This document shows, piece by piece, positions 1 through 8,301 of a DNA stretch of 64,000 nucleotides (within the stretch, counting starts at the first letter, position 1; each line of letters opens with the position of its first letter). Below the pieces are notes generated by a model. That model worked only from the letters and a program-made list of their open reading frames with translations. It did not search any database and was not told the origin of the DNA. Source of the stretch: Leptolyngbyaceae cyanobacterium M33_DOE_097. Its GTDB lineage: Bacteria > Cyanobacteriota > Cyanobacteriia > Leptolyngbyales > Leptolyngbyaceae. The stretch covers positions 41,600 to 105,599 of the forward strand of contig DVDV01000232.1 in the NCBI GenBank assembly GCA_015296075.1, written 5' to 3'. The position numbers were made by a program, and so were the translations under genes.

Positions 1-1
1 T

Positions 2-1237
2 GTGCAGTTACCTCAATTGCCAGCAGGCATTGGCGGGTTGTTTGGTTTTTGGGGTTATGAGCTGATTAACTGGATTGAGCCACGTGTTCCCATCCACCCA
101 GCAACTGAGACAGAGTTACCAGATGGGTTATGGATGCAGGTCGATAACTTACTAATTTTTGACCAGGTAAAACGTAAGGTTTGGGCTGTTGCTTATGCCG
201 ACTTGCGAGATCCAAATGTGGATTTACAGGTGGCCTACCAGCAAGCCTGCGATCGCGTCACTCAACTCGTCAACAAACTGCGATCGCCACTGTCTGAACA
301 AGCACGGCTAATGGAGTGGGAACCTCCAACCAAAGCTGCGATCGAGGCCGTGCCCTTAAACTTTACAAGCACTGTCACCAAAGATGAGTTTTGCAGCAAG
401 GTTGAACGCGCGAAAGATTACATTCGAGCGGGTGACGTCTTTCAGGTAGTGATTTCTCAGCGCCTTTCAACTGAATACACCGGCGATCCTTTTGCGCTGT
501 ACCGCTCTTTAAGGCTGATTAACCCCTCGCCTTTCATGTCATTCTTTAACTTTGGCGATTGGCAATTGATTGGCTCCAGCCCAGAGGTCATGGTCAAGGC
601 AGAACGGAATCTGGCTGACTCAAGCATTACGGCAACGGTACGCCCGATCGCAGGCACCCGACGACGGGGTGGAACCGCCCAAGAAGACGAAGACCTGGCC
701 CAAGATTTGCTCGACGACCCTAAAGAAGTCGCAGAGCACGTCATGCTGGTTGACCTGGGACGTAATGATCTGGGGCGTGTCTGCACCAACGGCAGCGTCA
801 AGGTTGACGAACTGATGGTGATTGAGCGCTATTCTCACGTGATGCACATTGTCAGCAACGTGATTGGCCAGTTGTCACCCAGCAAAACCGCTTGGGATCT
901 GTTGAAGGCTTGCTTCCCTGCCGGAACGGTCAGCGGTGCCCCTAAGATTCGCGCCATGCAGATTATTCATGAACTGGAAGGGCTTCGGCGTGGCCCCTAT
1001 TCTGGTGCTTATGGTTATTATGATTTTGAGGGGCAACTGTACACCGCGATCGCCATTCGCACAATGATTGTTCGGCCCCAGGCAGATGGCAAGCATCTTG
1101 TTAGCGTCCAGGCAGGTGCAGGGCTAGTCGCTGATTCTGTTCCCGAAAAAGAATACGAAGAGACCCTCAACAAAGCAAAAGGAATGTTAGAAGCTGTTCG
1201 GTGTTTAGGCACCAATCATCCAACTTCCTCCCTTTGA
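2..1237 (+). CDS. trpE: Anthranilate synthase component I (3' part, cut by window edge)
   Basis: This is the chorismate-utilising subunit that makes anthranilate, the first step of tryptophan synthesis, using ammonia passed from the TrpG glutaminase. The 411 visible residues carry the chorismate-binding fold: GDVFQVVISQRLS near visible residue 143, SPEVMV, RPIAGTRRRG, the DLGRNDLGRV stretch, and FPAGTVSGAPKIRAM near 305. Full-length family members are about 500 residues, and the frame is open to base 1, so roughly 90 N-terminal residues lie outside the window; this is an edge effect, not a broken gene. The trpG partner is not adjacent but about 20 kb away at 21848, as is common in cyanobacteria, where trp genes are scattered. 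An aminodeoxychorismate synthase (PabB) is the nearest alternative. Confidence 0.93.
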   Translation: MQLPQLPAGIGGLFGFWGYELINWIEPRVPIHPATETELPDGLWMQVDNLLIFDQVKRKVWAVAYADLRDPNVDLQVAYQQACDRVTQLVNKLRSPLSEQARLMEWEPPTKAAIEAVPLNFTSTVTKDEFCSKVERAKDYIRAGDVFQVVISQRLSTEYTGDPFALYRSLRLINPSPFMSFFNFGDWQLIGSSPEVMVKAERNLADSSITATVRPIAGTRRRGGTAQEDEDLAQDLLDDPKEVAEHVMLVDLGRNDLGRVCTNGSVKVDELMVIERYSHVMHIVSNVIGQLSPSKTAWDLLKACFPAGTVSGAPKIRAMQIIHELEGLRRGPYSGAYGYYDFEGQLYTAIAIRTMIVRPQADGKHLVSVQAGAGLVADSVPEKEYEETLNKAKGMLEAVRCLGTNHPTSSL

Positions 1238-1718
1238 TGCTTGATCCCACCCAGAAGAGAGTGTTACATTTCTTAACAAGGTTATCAGGTATGTAGAGTT
1301 TTGGCCGTAAAACGAAGGATTTGGCCCTCTCATAAAACGAACGATAAAGTTCTCATCAAAATCTTTGTTGAATCTATCCAGAATTCTCATTTTCACGAGC
1401 TTCAAGCTCTCTCTGCGTGATACCTTAGTTGATGGCATAGGCGTAATATCTCAAGGTTATAAACTCATTTGCTTGTCCCTTTGTTTCACATGTTTAACCC
1501 TTTGACATCCACCTGTATAAGCTTGCAGCGTCTTTCGGATACAACATTATGGTGATCGGCAAGCGATCAAATAAAGGGTTTAGTCCCACTTGAAGCAATA
1601 AAAAATCAGTAAATGATTTTTCAATCTCCTGTGGGTTCAGCACTATTGATGTATAGCTGAGTGAATGCCAGTTTTCTTATCTGTGAGTTAGCTTATACAG
1701 TCTGGAGGTAGTTTCTCG
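1238..1718. other. Intergenic region with AT-rich hairpin, leader of the RRM gene
   Basis: This 481-base gap separates trpE from the RRM gene. It holds no convincing ORF. A perfect 8 bp stem (AAAAATCA at 1601-1608 with TGATTTTT at 1614-1621, 5-base loop) lies about 100 bases before the RRM start. Cyanobacterial RRM genes often have long, cold-responsive leaders; that this is one is inference only. The ribosome binding site GGAGG sits at 1704-1708. Confidence 0.4.
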
Positions 1719-2159
1719 ATGTCCGTTCGTCTTTATGTTGGCAACCTGCCTGAAGAACTCAATCGTCAAGAGCTTGAGGCCGTTTTCTCAGAAATTAGCC
1801 CTGTATCCACTAAGATCATCACTGATCGTAAGACAAACAAGTGCCGTGGCTTTGGCTTCGTCACCGTCAAAACAGAAGAACAAGCCGATGAAGTAATCGA
1901 AAAATTCAACGGTTTTTCGCTCAAAGAAAACACCCTCAAGGTCGAACGGGCGCAACCCCGCAAGAAAGATGGTGAGGATGGACCGACACAAGCAAGTGAA
2001 GGTGAAAGCGCAAATGGTGGAAAGCGTAAGGGTAACAACAAAAACCGTAAGTCCGCTCCTACCACTCAAAATGATGACAATGTACAGCCTGATCCCCGTT
2101 GGGCACAGGAGTTGGAAAAGTTAAAGCAGTTGCTAAGTGCTCAAACCACCAACTCCTAG
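1719..2159 (+). CDS. RRM-type RNA-binding protein
   Basis: A single RNA recognition motif fills residues 1-80, with RNP2 as LYVGNL (residues 5-10) and RNP1 as KCRGFGFVTV (41-50). This is the classic cyanobacterial Rbp architecture, linked in the family to cold response and to mRNA binding or localisation. A basic, low-complexity linker (about 80-120, rich in G, K, N and S) precedes a short conserved-looking tail with PRWAQELEKLKQLL at about 125-140, which could be a small protein-binding helix. At 146 residues it is longer than the ~100-residue minimal Rbps. The ATG start is supported by GGAGG eleven bases upstream. The next gene is convergent. Confidence 0.9.
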   Translation: MSVRLYVGNLPEELNRQELEAVFSEISPVSTKIITDRKTNKCRGFGFVTVKTEEQADEVIEKFNGFSLKENTLKVERAQPRKKDGEDGPTQASEGESANGGKRKGNNKNRKSAPTTQNDDNVQPDPRWAQELEKLKQLLSAQTTNS

Positions 2160-2176
2160 AAGTCGGCAGGGTTGTA

Positions 2177-2569
2177 TCACTCCATCAGACCAAGCTCAAG
2201 CCAGTCGTCTAAGTACTTTTGGACTTGTTGACTAAACTCATTACGTGTCTGAAATTTCTCAGTTCGTACTGGTTTGCGGTCTTGGTCAAGATTCCAACCA
2301 TAATCACTACTGATACGTAAAGCACCTTGCCAGTCTGCGAGCGATAAAATCAGTTGAGGCGCTGGGCTGTTGTCAACATTTTTAACTCGAAACACGTAGT
2401 TAAATGTGTTTTGACTAGCAGCCGCCACCGTTGAGGACTGACCATATTCTTTCTCCAGACGTACCCGGACTTTTTCTGACAGTCCGGGTTTATTTATTTC
2501 TTCTAACGTTCGTACGGCCAACGTTAATGCGAAATAAAACTCTTCAACAGGAATAAATTCAAGCTCCAT
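2177..2569 (-). CDS. Conserved hypothetical protein (about 130 aa)
   Basis: I do not recognise a named family. The protein is soluble, with no signal peptide or membrane segment. It contains an RVRLEKEYGQSS segment in its first half, a YVFRVKNV beta-like strand and the tail QKYLDDWLELGLME. The longest frame uses a TTG at 2593, but the ATG at 2569 (MELEFIPVEE) gives a cleaner start. It lies convergent to the RRM gene with only 17 bases between the stops and is followed upstream by a separate small membrane protein gene with its own terminator. Amino-acid composition and in-frame length argue for a real gene. Confidence 0.6.
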   Translation of the reverse strand: MELEFIPVEEFYFALTLAVRTLEEINKPGLSEKVRVRLEKEYGQSSTVAAASQNTFNYVFRVKNVDNSPAPQLILSLADWQGALRISSDYGWNLDQDRKPVRTEKFQTRNEFSQQVQKYLDDWLELGLME

Positions 2570-2601
2570 AGGTTCCAATCGAACAAACAACAAATAACAA
2601 A

Positions 2602-2626
2602 AGGGGCATACCTACAGTACGCCCCT
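2602..2626 (-). terminator. Rho-independent terminator for the small membrane protein gene
   Basis: AGGGGCATAC (2602-2611) pairs with GTACGCCCCT (2617-2626) with one wobble. Read on the minus strand the stem is followed by TTTTGTT. It lies just downstream of the minus-strand gene ending at 2664. Confidence 0.7.
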
Positions 2627-2663
2627 CAGGTGTTCTTGAAAACAAAAAAGTACTCAGTTTTGA

Positions 2664-2804
2664 TTAACCAATCGAGTAAGCTGAGCTGAGCGCCCACACG
2701 ATTAGGATAGCAATACTACCTAAAACCAAAACAGCAGAAACGCCAATTGCAACAGGGCTATCAGCCCCGTCAAACTTCATGATTCCTCGGTTTAAATCTG
2801 ACAT
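2664..2804 (-). CDS. Small single-span membrane protein (46 aa)
   Basis: The protein starts MSDLNRGIMKFDGADSP and then has one strongly hydrophobic helix (about residues 17-40), ending SSAYSIG. The longer frame to 2852 is unlikely, because a strong ribosome binding site (AAAGGAGAA, 2811-2819) sits just before the ATG at 2804. Size and layout resemble the small thylakoid subunits of photosynthetic complexes in cyanobacteria, but I cannot match it to a named Psb, Psa, Pet or Ndh protein and make no functional call. It has its own terminator, so it is probably a single-gene transcript. Confidence 0.72.
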   Translation of the reverse strand: MSDLNRGIMKFDGADSPVAIGVSAVLVLGSIAILIVWALSSAYSIG

Positions 2805-2986
2805 TTGATGTTCTCCTTTGCGTCGGACTAATGCAAAATCAGCCGTATGCATTCGTAGAATCAGCAGTAAGACAAAGGTATAACCCTATAAAAGAATTAC
2901 CCTGGCACAATTCTAGCGACTTTGCCCTTAGAAATTAAGGTTATTTAAGCTTCCTATAAGTTTTCTAAGCATTTGCTGACAAACCG

Positions 2987-4108
2987 CTAAAAACCCATTG
3001 CCTGAGCAACGGATGTCAAGTCTGGTGCGATACCTTGCTTAAACTGGCTACGGCTATGCTTAATGGCAGTATCAGGGTCTTTCAGGCCGTTTCCGGTTAA
3101 AACGCAGACGATTTTAGCGTTTTCAGGCACCTGATCTTTGACCTTCAGCAGCCCTGCAACTGAGGCAGCACTGGCAGGTTCACAAAAAATTCCTTCTCCG
3201 CTGGCGAGCAACCGATAAGCATCTAAAATCTCATCATCAGTTACTGCATTAAAGGTTCCCTGGCTGGCGTGCTGCACCGCGATCGCCCGGTCTCGGTTAG
3301 CGGGGTTGCCAATCCGAATGGCGGTGGCGATCGTCTCAGGATGCTCAAAAATGTGCCCTGTTACCATGGGAGCCGCACCCATTGCCTGAAAGCCCATCAT
3401 TTTGGGCAGCTTTGTACAACGGCGTTCCTGGTGGTACTGGCAGAACCCCATCCAGTAAGCGGTGATGTTGCCGGCATTTCCCACGGGGATGCACAACCAG
3501 TCAGGCGCATCGCCCAAGACATCAACGACTTCAAATGCGGCTGTTTTTTGCCCTTCGAGGCGGTAAGGGTTAAGCGAGTTGACCAGCGTGACCGGATATT
3601 GCTCTGAAGCGGCCCGCACAATTTCTAACGCGCGGTCAAAATTACCCTGAATCGCCAACACTTCTGCACCGTAGAGGAGAGCCTGCGCCAGCTTGCCAAG
3701 GGCCACATACCCGTCTGGGATCAGCACAAACGCCCGCATCCCACCGCGACGGGCATAGGCTGCTGCTGCCGCAGAGGTGTTACCCGTACTGGCACAGATG
3801 ACAGCTTCAGCCCCGTCTTCTTTGGCTTTAGAAATTGCCATCGTCATCCCCCTGTCTTTGAAACTTCCAGTGGGGTTTAAACCGTCATATTTCACGAAGA
3901 CCTGTACGTTCTTCCCAATTTCAGCGGCGATCGCTGGGACTGGAATCAGGGGTGTATTACCTTCGTGCAACGTAATAACGGGTGTTTTCTCACTCACGGG
4001 CAAGTAGGCTCGGTATTCCTCAATTAGCCCGCGCCAGCCATTAGCACGGGGTGAGCCAGTGGAACGTTCTGAAGAGGGTTGAATATCGGCAGACAAACTT
4101 AAAGTCAC
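2987..4108 (-). CDS. thrC: Threonine synthase
   Basis: This PLP enzyme converts O-phosphohomoserine to threonine. The PLP lysine is in GSFKDRGM (K84 from the start used here), and the phosphate-binding glycine loop appears later as [33 protein letters not shown] is the conserved substrate-side segment. The length of about 373 residues fits the short bacterial ThrC type. The open frame begins with a TTG at 4117; the GTG at 4108 (MTLSLSA) is preferred by analogy with related proteins, although neither has a clear ribosome binding site. It appears monocistronic. Confidence 0.92.
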   Translation of the reverse strand: MTLSLSADIQPSSERSTGSPRANGWRGLIEEYRAYLPVSEKTPVITLHEGNTPLIPVPAIAAEIGKNVQVFVKYDGLNPTGSFKDRGMTMAISKAKEDGAEAVICASTGNTSAAAAAYARRGGMRAFVLIPDGYVALGKLAQALLYGAEVLAIQGNFDRALEIVRAASEQYPVTLVNSLNPYRLEGQKTAAFEVVDVLGDAPDWLCIPVGNAGNITAYWMGFCQYHQERRCTKLPKMMGFQAMGAAPMVTGHIFEHPETIATAIRIGNPANRDRAIAVQHASQGTFNAVTDDEILDAYRLLASGEGIFCEPASAASVAGLLKVKDQVPENAKIVCVLTGNGLKDPDTAIKHSRSQFKQGIAPDLTSVAQAMGF

Positions 4109-4300
4109 GGGATTCAATTTCGACGGTCATGGGTATGATTTAGTTTACCCTGAACGATTCCTTCCTCCCAATTAGGAGCTTCGACTTCCATTATTGACAG
4201 TTGAGAAAGTGACCAAGATCCGTAATATGCTGATTGACACGAGATACGATCAATGTAAAGTTCAGGTTAAGATATTGTTACACGGTGTGAGTGACAGAAA

Positions 4301-4504
4301 ATGAGTAATACCCTACTGGAAACAAATCCTTCAATCGAATCGCTCGTACAGCCTCGAACCTTAGAGGCGATGAAAGCTCAATATCAGTTAGACCAGCAAG
4401 AAAAGTTCTTAAGCATTAGAGCCGAAGCTGAGACCCTTCTTCAGCAACTGCAAGCCATCAAACAACAGCGACAAGAGCTTTCTAACTCCAGCGTAGAAGC
4501 ATAG
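4301..4504 (+). CDS. Small conserved hypothetical protein (67 aa), helical
   Basis: The protein is charged and Q-rich, and predicted helical from about residue 22 onward (MKAQYQLDQQEKF, then AETLLQQLQAIKQQRQEL), which looks like a short coiled coil. No signal peptide, membrane segment or known motif is visible. A good terminator follows directly, which supports a real, singly transcribed gene. Function unknown. Confidence 0.6.
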   Translation: MSNTLLETNPSIESLVQPRTLEAMKAQYQLDQQEKFLSIRAEAETLLQQLQAIKQQRQELSNSSVEA

Positions 4505-4517
4505 ACTGAAGTACATT

Positions 4518-4575
4518 AAGCAGTCGAATCAACACATCAGACTCGCAACTCTGATTTTTTGTTCGACTGCTTTTT
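4518..4575 (+). terminator. Rho-independent terminator
   Basis: AAGCAGTCGAA (4518-4528) pairs perfectly with TTCGACTGCTT (4562-4572), enclosing a second small stem (ATCAGA with TCTGAT). The T-run reaches 4575. It terminates the 67-residue gene. Confidence 0.75.
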
Positions 4576-4629
4576 ACCGTTTTTTAACTTGCATGTCTCT
4601 TATGTTCGAGAGCAAGGGTTATAACCGCT

Positions 4630-5466
4630 TTACCAAACCCTTGGAATGCAGCGATCGCGGTTCAAATAATCCTGACGGATGTGCTGCCAAACAGTGGTAA
4701 ACCACTTCCGAGCGGCGGTTGTCGAGTGGCCCCGGTAGCGACAAACAAGTCCTTTGGTAAGGCGAGTGACTCCCACTTCAGCCGAGTCACCCATCCAAGC
4801 TTGCCGAGCCTGCTGCACGAAGTCAGGTGGCACCGATTGACCGACCCATGCAAAGGTGCCAACCACCGGGTAGTCTGCCAATCCGTGTAAACTTTGCACA
4901 GTGGCTGCGCTTCCCGGCAACCATTGCCGATCAATCCACAACGGGTGATCCCCCTGCCAAACTTCGGTGTGCGATCGCCACTCGCCTGCTAAAAACTGTT
5001 CGCCTCTGGCACTACGGCCAAATCGCGTAATCTCCCACCCAAGCCAGCTTGCCCCTTCTACCAGATCAACGCGAAGGTCTTGTCGATAGTAAGCTTGGTT
5101 AAAAATGATTGCTTCTTGCGGAAGCCACTCCAAACAGGCTGACTCAGCAACCTGAATGTGAACGGATTGTTGAGCCTCAACCTGGTTTGAGCGGTAAACT
5201 TTGGTGGCTGCTGGAGTTGTAATTAACGCCTGAGCGTGTGGCTCTAGTTGAATGTTGAGCAACAGGCGATCGCCCCCCACAATGCCTCCGGCTGTATGCA
5301 AAATCACGCTATGACAAATGGCGTTTCCTTCTGGGTAAAAGGGGCGCTGTAGCTTTAGGGGGGCTTGCGCGCGACTTGAGAGAATTTGAGTCGTTCCGTT
5401 TTGATAGCCAAAGCAGAGGTCAAGCTGCCCTTGCCAACTCGATTTTGGGGTTACTTCTAGATTCAT
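4630..5466 (-). CDS. ureD: Urease accessory protein UreD
   Basis: UreD (UreH) is the scaffold that binds apo-urease and recruits UreF/UreG for nickel insertion. Recognisable features are HTAGGIVGGDRL near residue 58, TTPAATKVYRS near 83 and CLEWLPQEAIIFNQA near 110, with the usual length of 278 residues. None of ureABC, ureE, ureF or ureG is in the window, so the urease genes must lie elsewhere. The gene follows an ABC permease on the same strand with only 30 bases between, suggesting one transcript. Confidence 0.93.
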   Translation of the reverse strand: MNLEVTPKSSWQGQLDLCFGYQNGTTQILSSRAQAPLKLQRPFYPEGNAICHSVILHTAGGIVGGDRLLLNIQLEPHAQALITTPAATKVYRSNQVEAQQSVHIQVAESACLEWLPQEAIIFNQAYYRQDLRVDLVEGASWLGWEITRFGRSARGEQFLAGEWRSHTEVWQGDHPLWIDRQWLPGSAATVQSLHGLADYPVVGTFAWVGQSVPPDFVQQARQAWMGDSAEVGVTRLTKGLVCRYRGHSTTAARKWFTTVWQHIRQDYLNRDRCIPRVW

Positions 5467-5496
5467 TGGTTCACACTCATCAAGCGCGGATTCACC

Positions 5497-6501
5497 TTAG
5501 CGATACTGCACACGGGGATCTAGCAATGCGTAGGACAGATCAACCAGCAGATTGATCAACACAAAGGCGATCGCGACAAAAATAATGCCACCCTGCACCA
5601 CAGGGTAGTCACGCGCCAAAATCCCCTCATAAATCCAGGAGCCGATCCCCGGCCATGCAAAAATCGTTTCCGTCAAAATAGCGCCACCCAGCAAGGTGCC
5701 AAACTGAAGCCCACTAATCGTAACAATCGGCAACAACGCATTCTTAAAAGCGTGCTGGCAGACCACCCAAATCTCTGATACACCTTTGGCGCGTGCTGTA
5801 CGGATGTAGTCCTGAGTCAGCGATTCGAGCATGGCACTGCGGGTCATGCGAGCTACGATCGCCAGGGGAATCGTACTCAGAGTCAGCGCTGGCAAAACTA
5901 AATGGGACAGTCCATCCCAAAAAGCAGACAGGTTAAAGCGCAGGAGTGAATCGAGCAGGTACAGTCCGGTAATGGGTTGAATCAGAGCCACATCGCTGCT
6001 GCGCCCCCCGGCAGGCAACCACTGCAAATTCACAGCAAAACCGTAGATCAAAATCAGTCCCAGCCAATAAACAGGCAACGACACGCCTAACAAAGCCCCG
6101 GTTGTGACGAGATTATCAAACCAGCGATTTTTTTGAGTCGCCGCTAAAATCCCCGCTGGGATACCCATCAGCAGAGCTAACACCATCGCCGCGATCGCCA
6201 ACTCAATCGTGGCAGGGTAACGCGCCCTCAGCTCAGCCGAGATCGGAATGCCGCTGATAATACTGGTGCCTAAGTTGAGCTGGAGTAAGTTTTGTAAAAA
6301 GCTGAGATATTGCAGCGGCAGCGGTCGGTTTAACCCTAATTGCTCTCGTACGGCGGCAATTTGTTCGGGTGTGGCTCGCTCGCCCAACAAGACCACAGCT
6401 GGATCTCCAGGGATCAACTGCAAAAAGAGGAACACCAGCAGGCTAATCCCAAGCAAAACTGGAATCAGACTTAAAACTCGTCTGAGGATGTACTTACCCA
6501 C
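5497..6501 (-). CDS. ABC transporter permease, DppB/NikB (peptide/nickel) family
   Basis: An inner-membrane permease of the dipeptide/oligopeptide/nickel importer class. The N-terminus (RRVLSLIPVLLGISLLVFL) with the LIPGDPA motif just after it is the family hallmark. About six membrane helices follow, with an ATPase-contact loop at about residues 240-260 (ARAKGVSEIWVVCQHAFKNA). The length of 334 is typical. The start is a GTG at 6501. A matching DppC-type second permease and a binding protein are absent here; a fused double ATPase of the same class lies at 11400 on the other strand. Its position 30 bases upstream of ureD makes nickel a possible substrate, but sequence alone cannot separate nickel from peptide. 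Confidence 0.88.
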   Translation of the reverse strand: MGKYILRRVLSLIPVLLGISLLVFLFLQLIPGDPAVVLLGERATPEQIAAVREQLGLNRPLPLQYLSFLQNLLQLNLGTSIISGIPISAELRARYPATIELAIAAMVLALLMGIPAGILAATQKNRWFDNLVTTGALLGVSLPVYWLGLILIYGFAVNLQWLPAGGRSSDVALIQPITGLYLLDSLLRFNLSAFWDGLSHLVLPALTLSTIPLAIVARMTRSAMLESLTQDYIRTARAKGVSEIWVVCQHAFKNALLPIVTISGLQFGTLLGGAILTETIFAWPGIGSWIYEGILARDYPVVQGGIIFVAIAFVLINLLVDLSYALLDPRVQYR

Positions 6502-6602
6502 AGCATTTTTCCACGTCGCGATCGCCCATCAAGTGCCAAATAACTTACCACACTTTTTGGAGAGTTCCGCAGCCTGAGCGCAGCTAACAACCGCTTAAGT
6601 TG

Positions 6603-7892
6603 CTAAGCCAGAGCAAACTGGTTGATGAAGGATAAATCAATCGTGCTGAAGTTCGTACTCAAAGCTACGTTTAGATTTTCCATCATCTGCACAAACCAGG
6701 TGACAGTGTCGCTGGTGCACTGCTCGTAGTGGTTAAATAAAATCGAAAACCGCTTCTCCAGGTAAGGCTTCACCTTGCGGCAGATCAACACAATTTTAAG
6801 CAACAAACCCGTAGTCAAGGTTGGCCCCAGGTTCGCAATCAAATCAATGAAAACAAAATGTTGAGGACGGTGCTGGCTATCGACAGTTAAGAAATTCAGC
6901 AATTGACTACACGTCCGCACGATTAGAAAATCATTAATCTTTTGGCTATCGCTATCGGGTAGCGTATCTCGCAACTGGCTATAAAGTTGGTTGTTAAATT
7001 GGCGACCGCCGTAGTCAGAGTTCACCGAAGAGGTGATGTATTGGTACAGATCATCTTTAAAGGCTCGGAAGCTCTGAGCATGCGCACTTCCGGTAATGAA
7101 ACGCTGAGCCACATCCCGATAGGTTTGTGCCCCCTGAGACTTTCCGGCAAAGTGCTTAAGTGCTGTGCAAAGGTCGCGATCGCTCAGCAAGGTTGGATTT
7201 TTAACAGGCTTTAACAAGCGAGAAGCCAGCTCAGGTGAAGCACTTTGAGCAATTTGACTGCGGCGCACCTGATAAGTCACATACTGAGACAAATCAATCT
7301 CATACTGGCGTTGGGCTTTTGCTTGCAATTCACGCACGGCTTGCTGTTGCTCGTAAGTGCTGCCATCTGCCAGTAAGCAATGCTCATAAAGGTAAGGATA
7401 GCGACGAATCAGCAACCCTACAGACGAATTAACCGCCGTATCTTGAGACTCAGAAACAACCCGGCCTAACCGCTGCAAGGCAAGAAACTGCTCGCTTTCA
7501 ACAAAGTCGCTAATTAACGAGCGTAAACGGCGAACCGAACGAGAACGACCAAACTCCGTGACATAACGAGACGGAGGCTCTTCAAAAATTGAAATGAGTT
7601 GAGGAATTGCAGCCTGAGATTGAGGTCGAGTTTGCCAACGGTTGACCAAAATATGGCAGCACCGATTCAAAACAAAGCGAAACTCTTGATCAGCCAACTT
7701 AGAAGCCGCAATTCGATCAATTGCGCTTAGCACCTCGGCATCTGGATAACCAACACCATCAATGAACAGCTGGCGAAAGCGCGCAATCAACTGCTCCGGC
7801 ATTTCTTGTTGAACAAGATTGAGCAAGTGGTCATAAAGCTTTTGCTCATCTTGCTCACTTAAACGACTGTAGTTTGCAACCCAAGTACTCAC
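6603..7892 (-). CDS. Conserved cyanobacterial protein of unknown function (429 aa)
   Basis: I do not recognise the family. The protein is soluble, mainly helical, and has no signal peptide or membrane segment. Distinct segments include FRFVLNRCCHILVNRWQ (about 70-87), an arginine-rich FGRSRSVRRLRSLISDFVES (about 114-133), VGLLIRRYPYLYEHCLL and a C-terminal helical part ending STIDLSFINQFALA. The start is a GTG at 7892. Its promoter region holds a perfect TGTGA-N6-TCACA palindrome at 8069-8084, so cAMP-CRP control is plausible. It lies downstream of relA on the same strand but 409 bases away, so it is probably transcribed separately. Confidence 0.78.
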   Translation of the reverse strand: MSTWVANYSRLSEQDEQKLYDHLLNLVQQEMPEQLIARFRQLFIDGVGYPDAEVLSAIDRIAASKLADQEFRFVLNRCCHILVNRWQTRPQSQAAIPQLISIFEEPPSRYVTEFGRSRSVRRLRSLISDFVESEQFLALQRLGRVVSESQDTAVNSSVGLLIRRYPYLYEHCLLADGSTYEQQQAVRELQAKAQRQYEIDLSQYVTYQVRRSQIAQSASPELASRLLKPVKNPTLLSDRDLCTALKHFAGKSQGAQTYRDVAQRFITGSAHAQSFRAFKDDLYQYITSSVNSDYGGRQFNNQLYSQLRDTLPDSDSQKINDFLIVRTCSQLLNFLTVDSQHRPQHFVFIDLIANLGPTLTTGLLLKIVLICRKVKPYLEKRFSILFNHYEQCTSDTVTWFVQMMENLNVALSTNFSTIDLSFINQFALA

Positions 7893-8068
7893 CGCTGCCG
7901 AACTCCAAAGCCCAGGATAAAAGGTGAGAAGGATGAATCCAGTATGTGAATACCAAAACAGCGTACCGTTTGTTTCAATAACTGAACTTCTCGATACGTA
8001 AGTTTACTATTCAACCTGTGATCTCACAAGCTCTTTGCCCTTATCCTATTGATTTTTTACTTGATTGA

Positions 8069-8084
8069 TGTGATCAAAGTCACA
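8069..8084. promoter_or_regulatory. Predicted CRP (cAMP receptor protein) binding site
   Basis: TGTGATCAAAGTCACA is a perfect match to the TGTGA-N6-TCACA consensus used by bacterial CRP and by cyanobacterial SyCRP1. It lies 177 bases before the GTG of the 429-residue gene and 218 bases after the relA stop, so the downstream gene at 6603-7892 is the likely target. The rest of the 7893-8301 gap shows nothing else clear. Confidence 0.55.
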
Positions 8085-8301
8085 AAGCAGACTCAATACT
8101 GTAGATGCTCTTACAATTCGCGAAGATAGTTAATGCTTCACCTATTCCATTCATAACAGACAGACGTAGGTAGCAGGTTAAAGTTTCCGTGAACTTTTAT
8201 CCAGCTCATATGGATAACTGATCAGTGTTTTCCCTTAGTCCCAACCATCACCCAACAGTCTAGAACCCCTACCCCGCGGCGTCTACAGAAGTAAAAGCTG
8301 A

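Noticed and set aside
2..1237. trpE as truncated gene
   Set aside because: The frame is open through base 1, so the missing N-terminus is outside the window.
6502..6602. NtcA site (GTA-N8-TAC) before the permease-ureD pair
   Set aside because: The nearest look-alike is GTG with a ten-base spacer before TAC, which does not fit the consensus.
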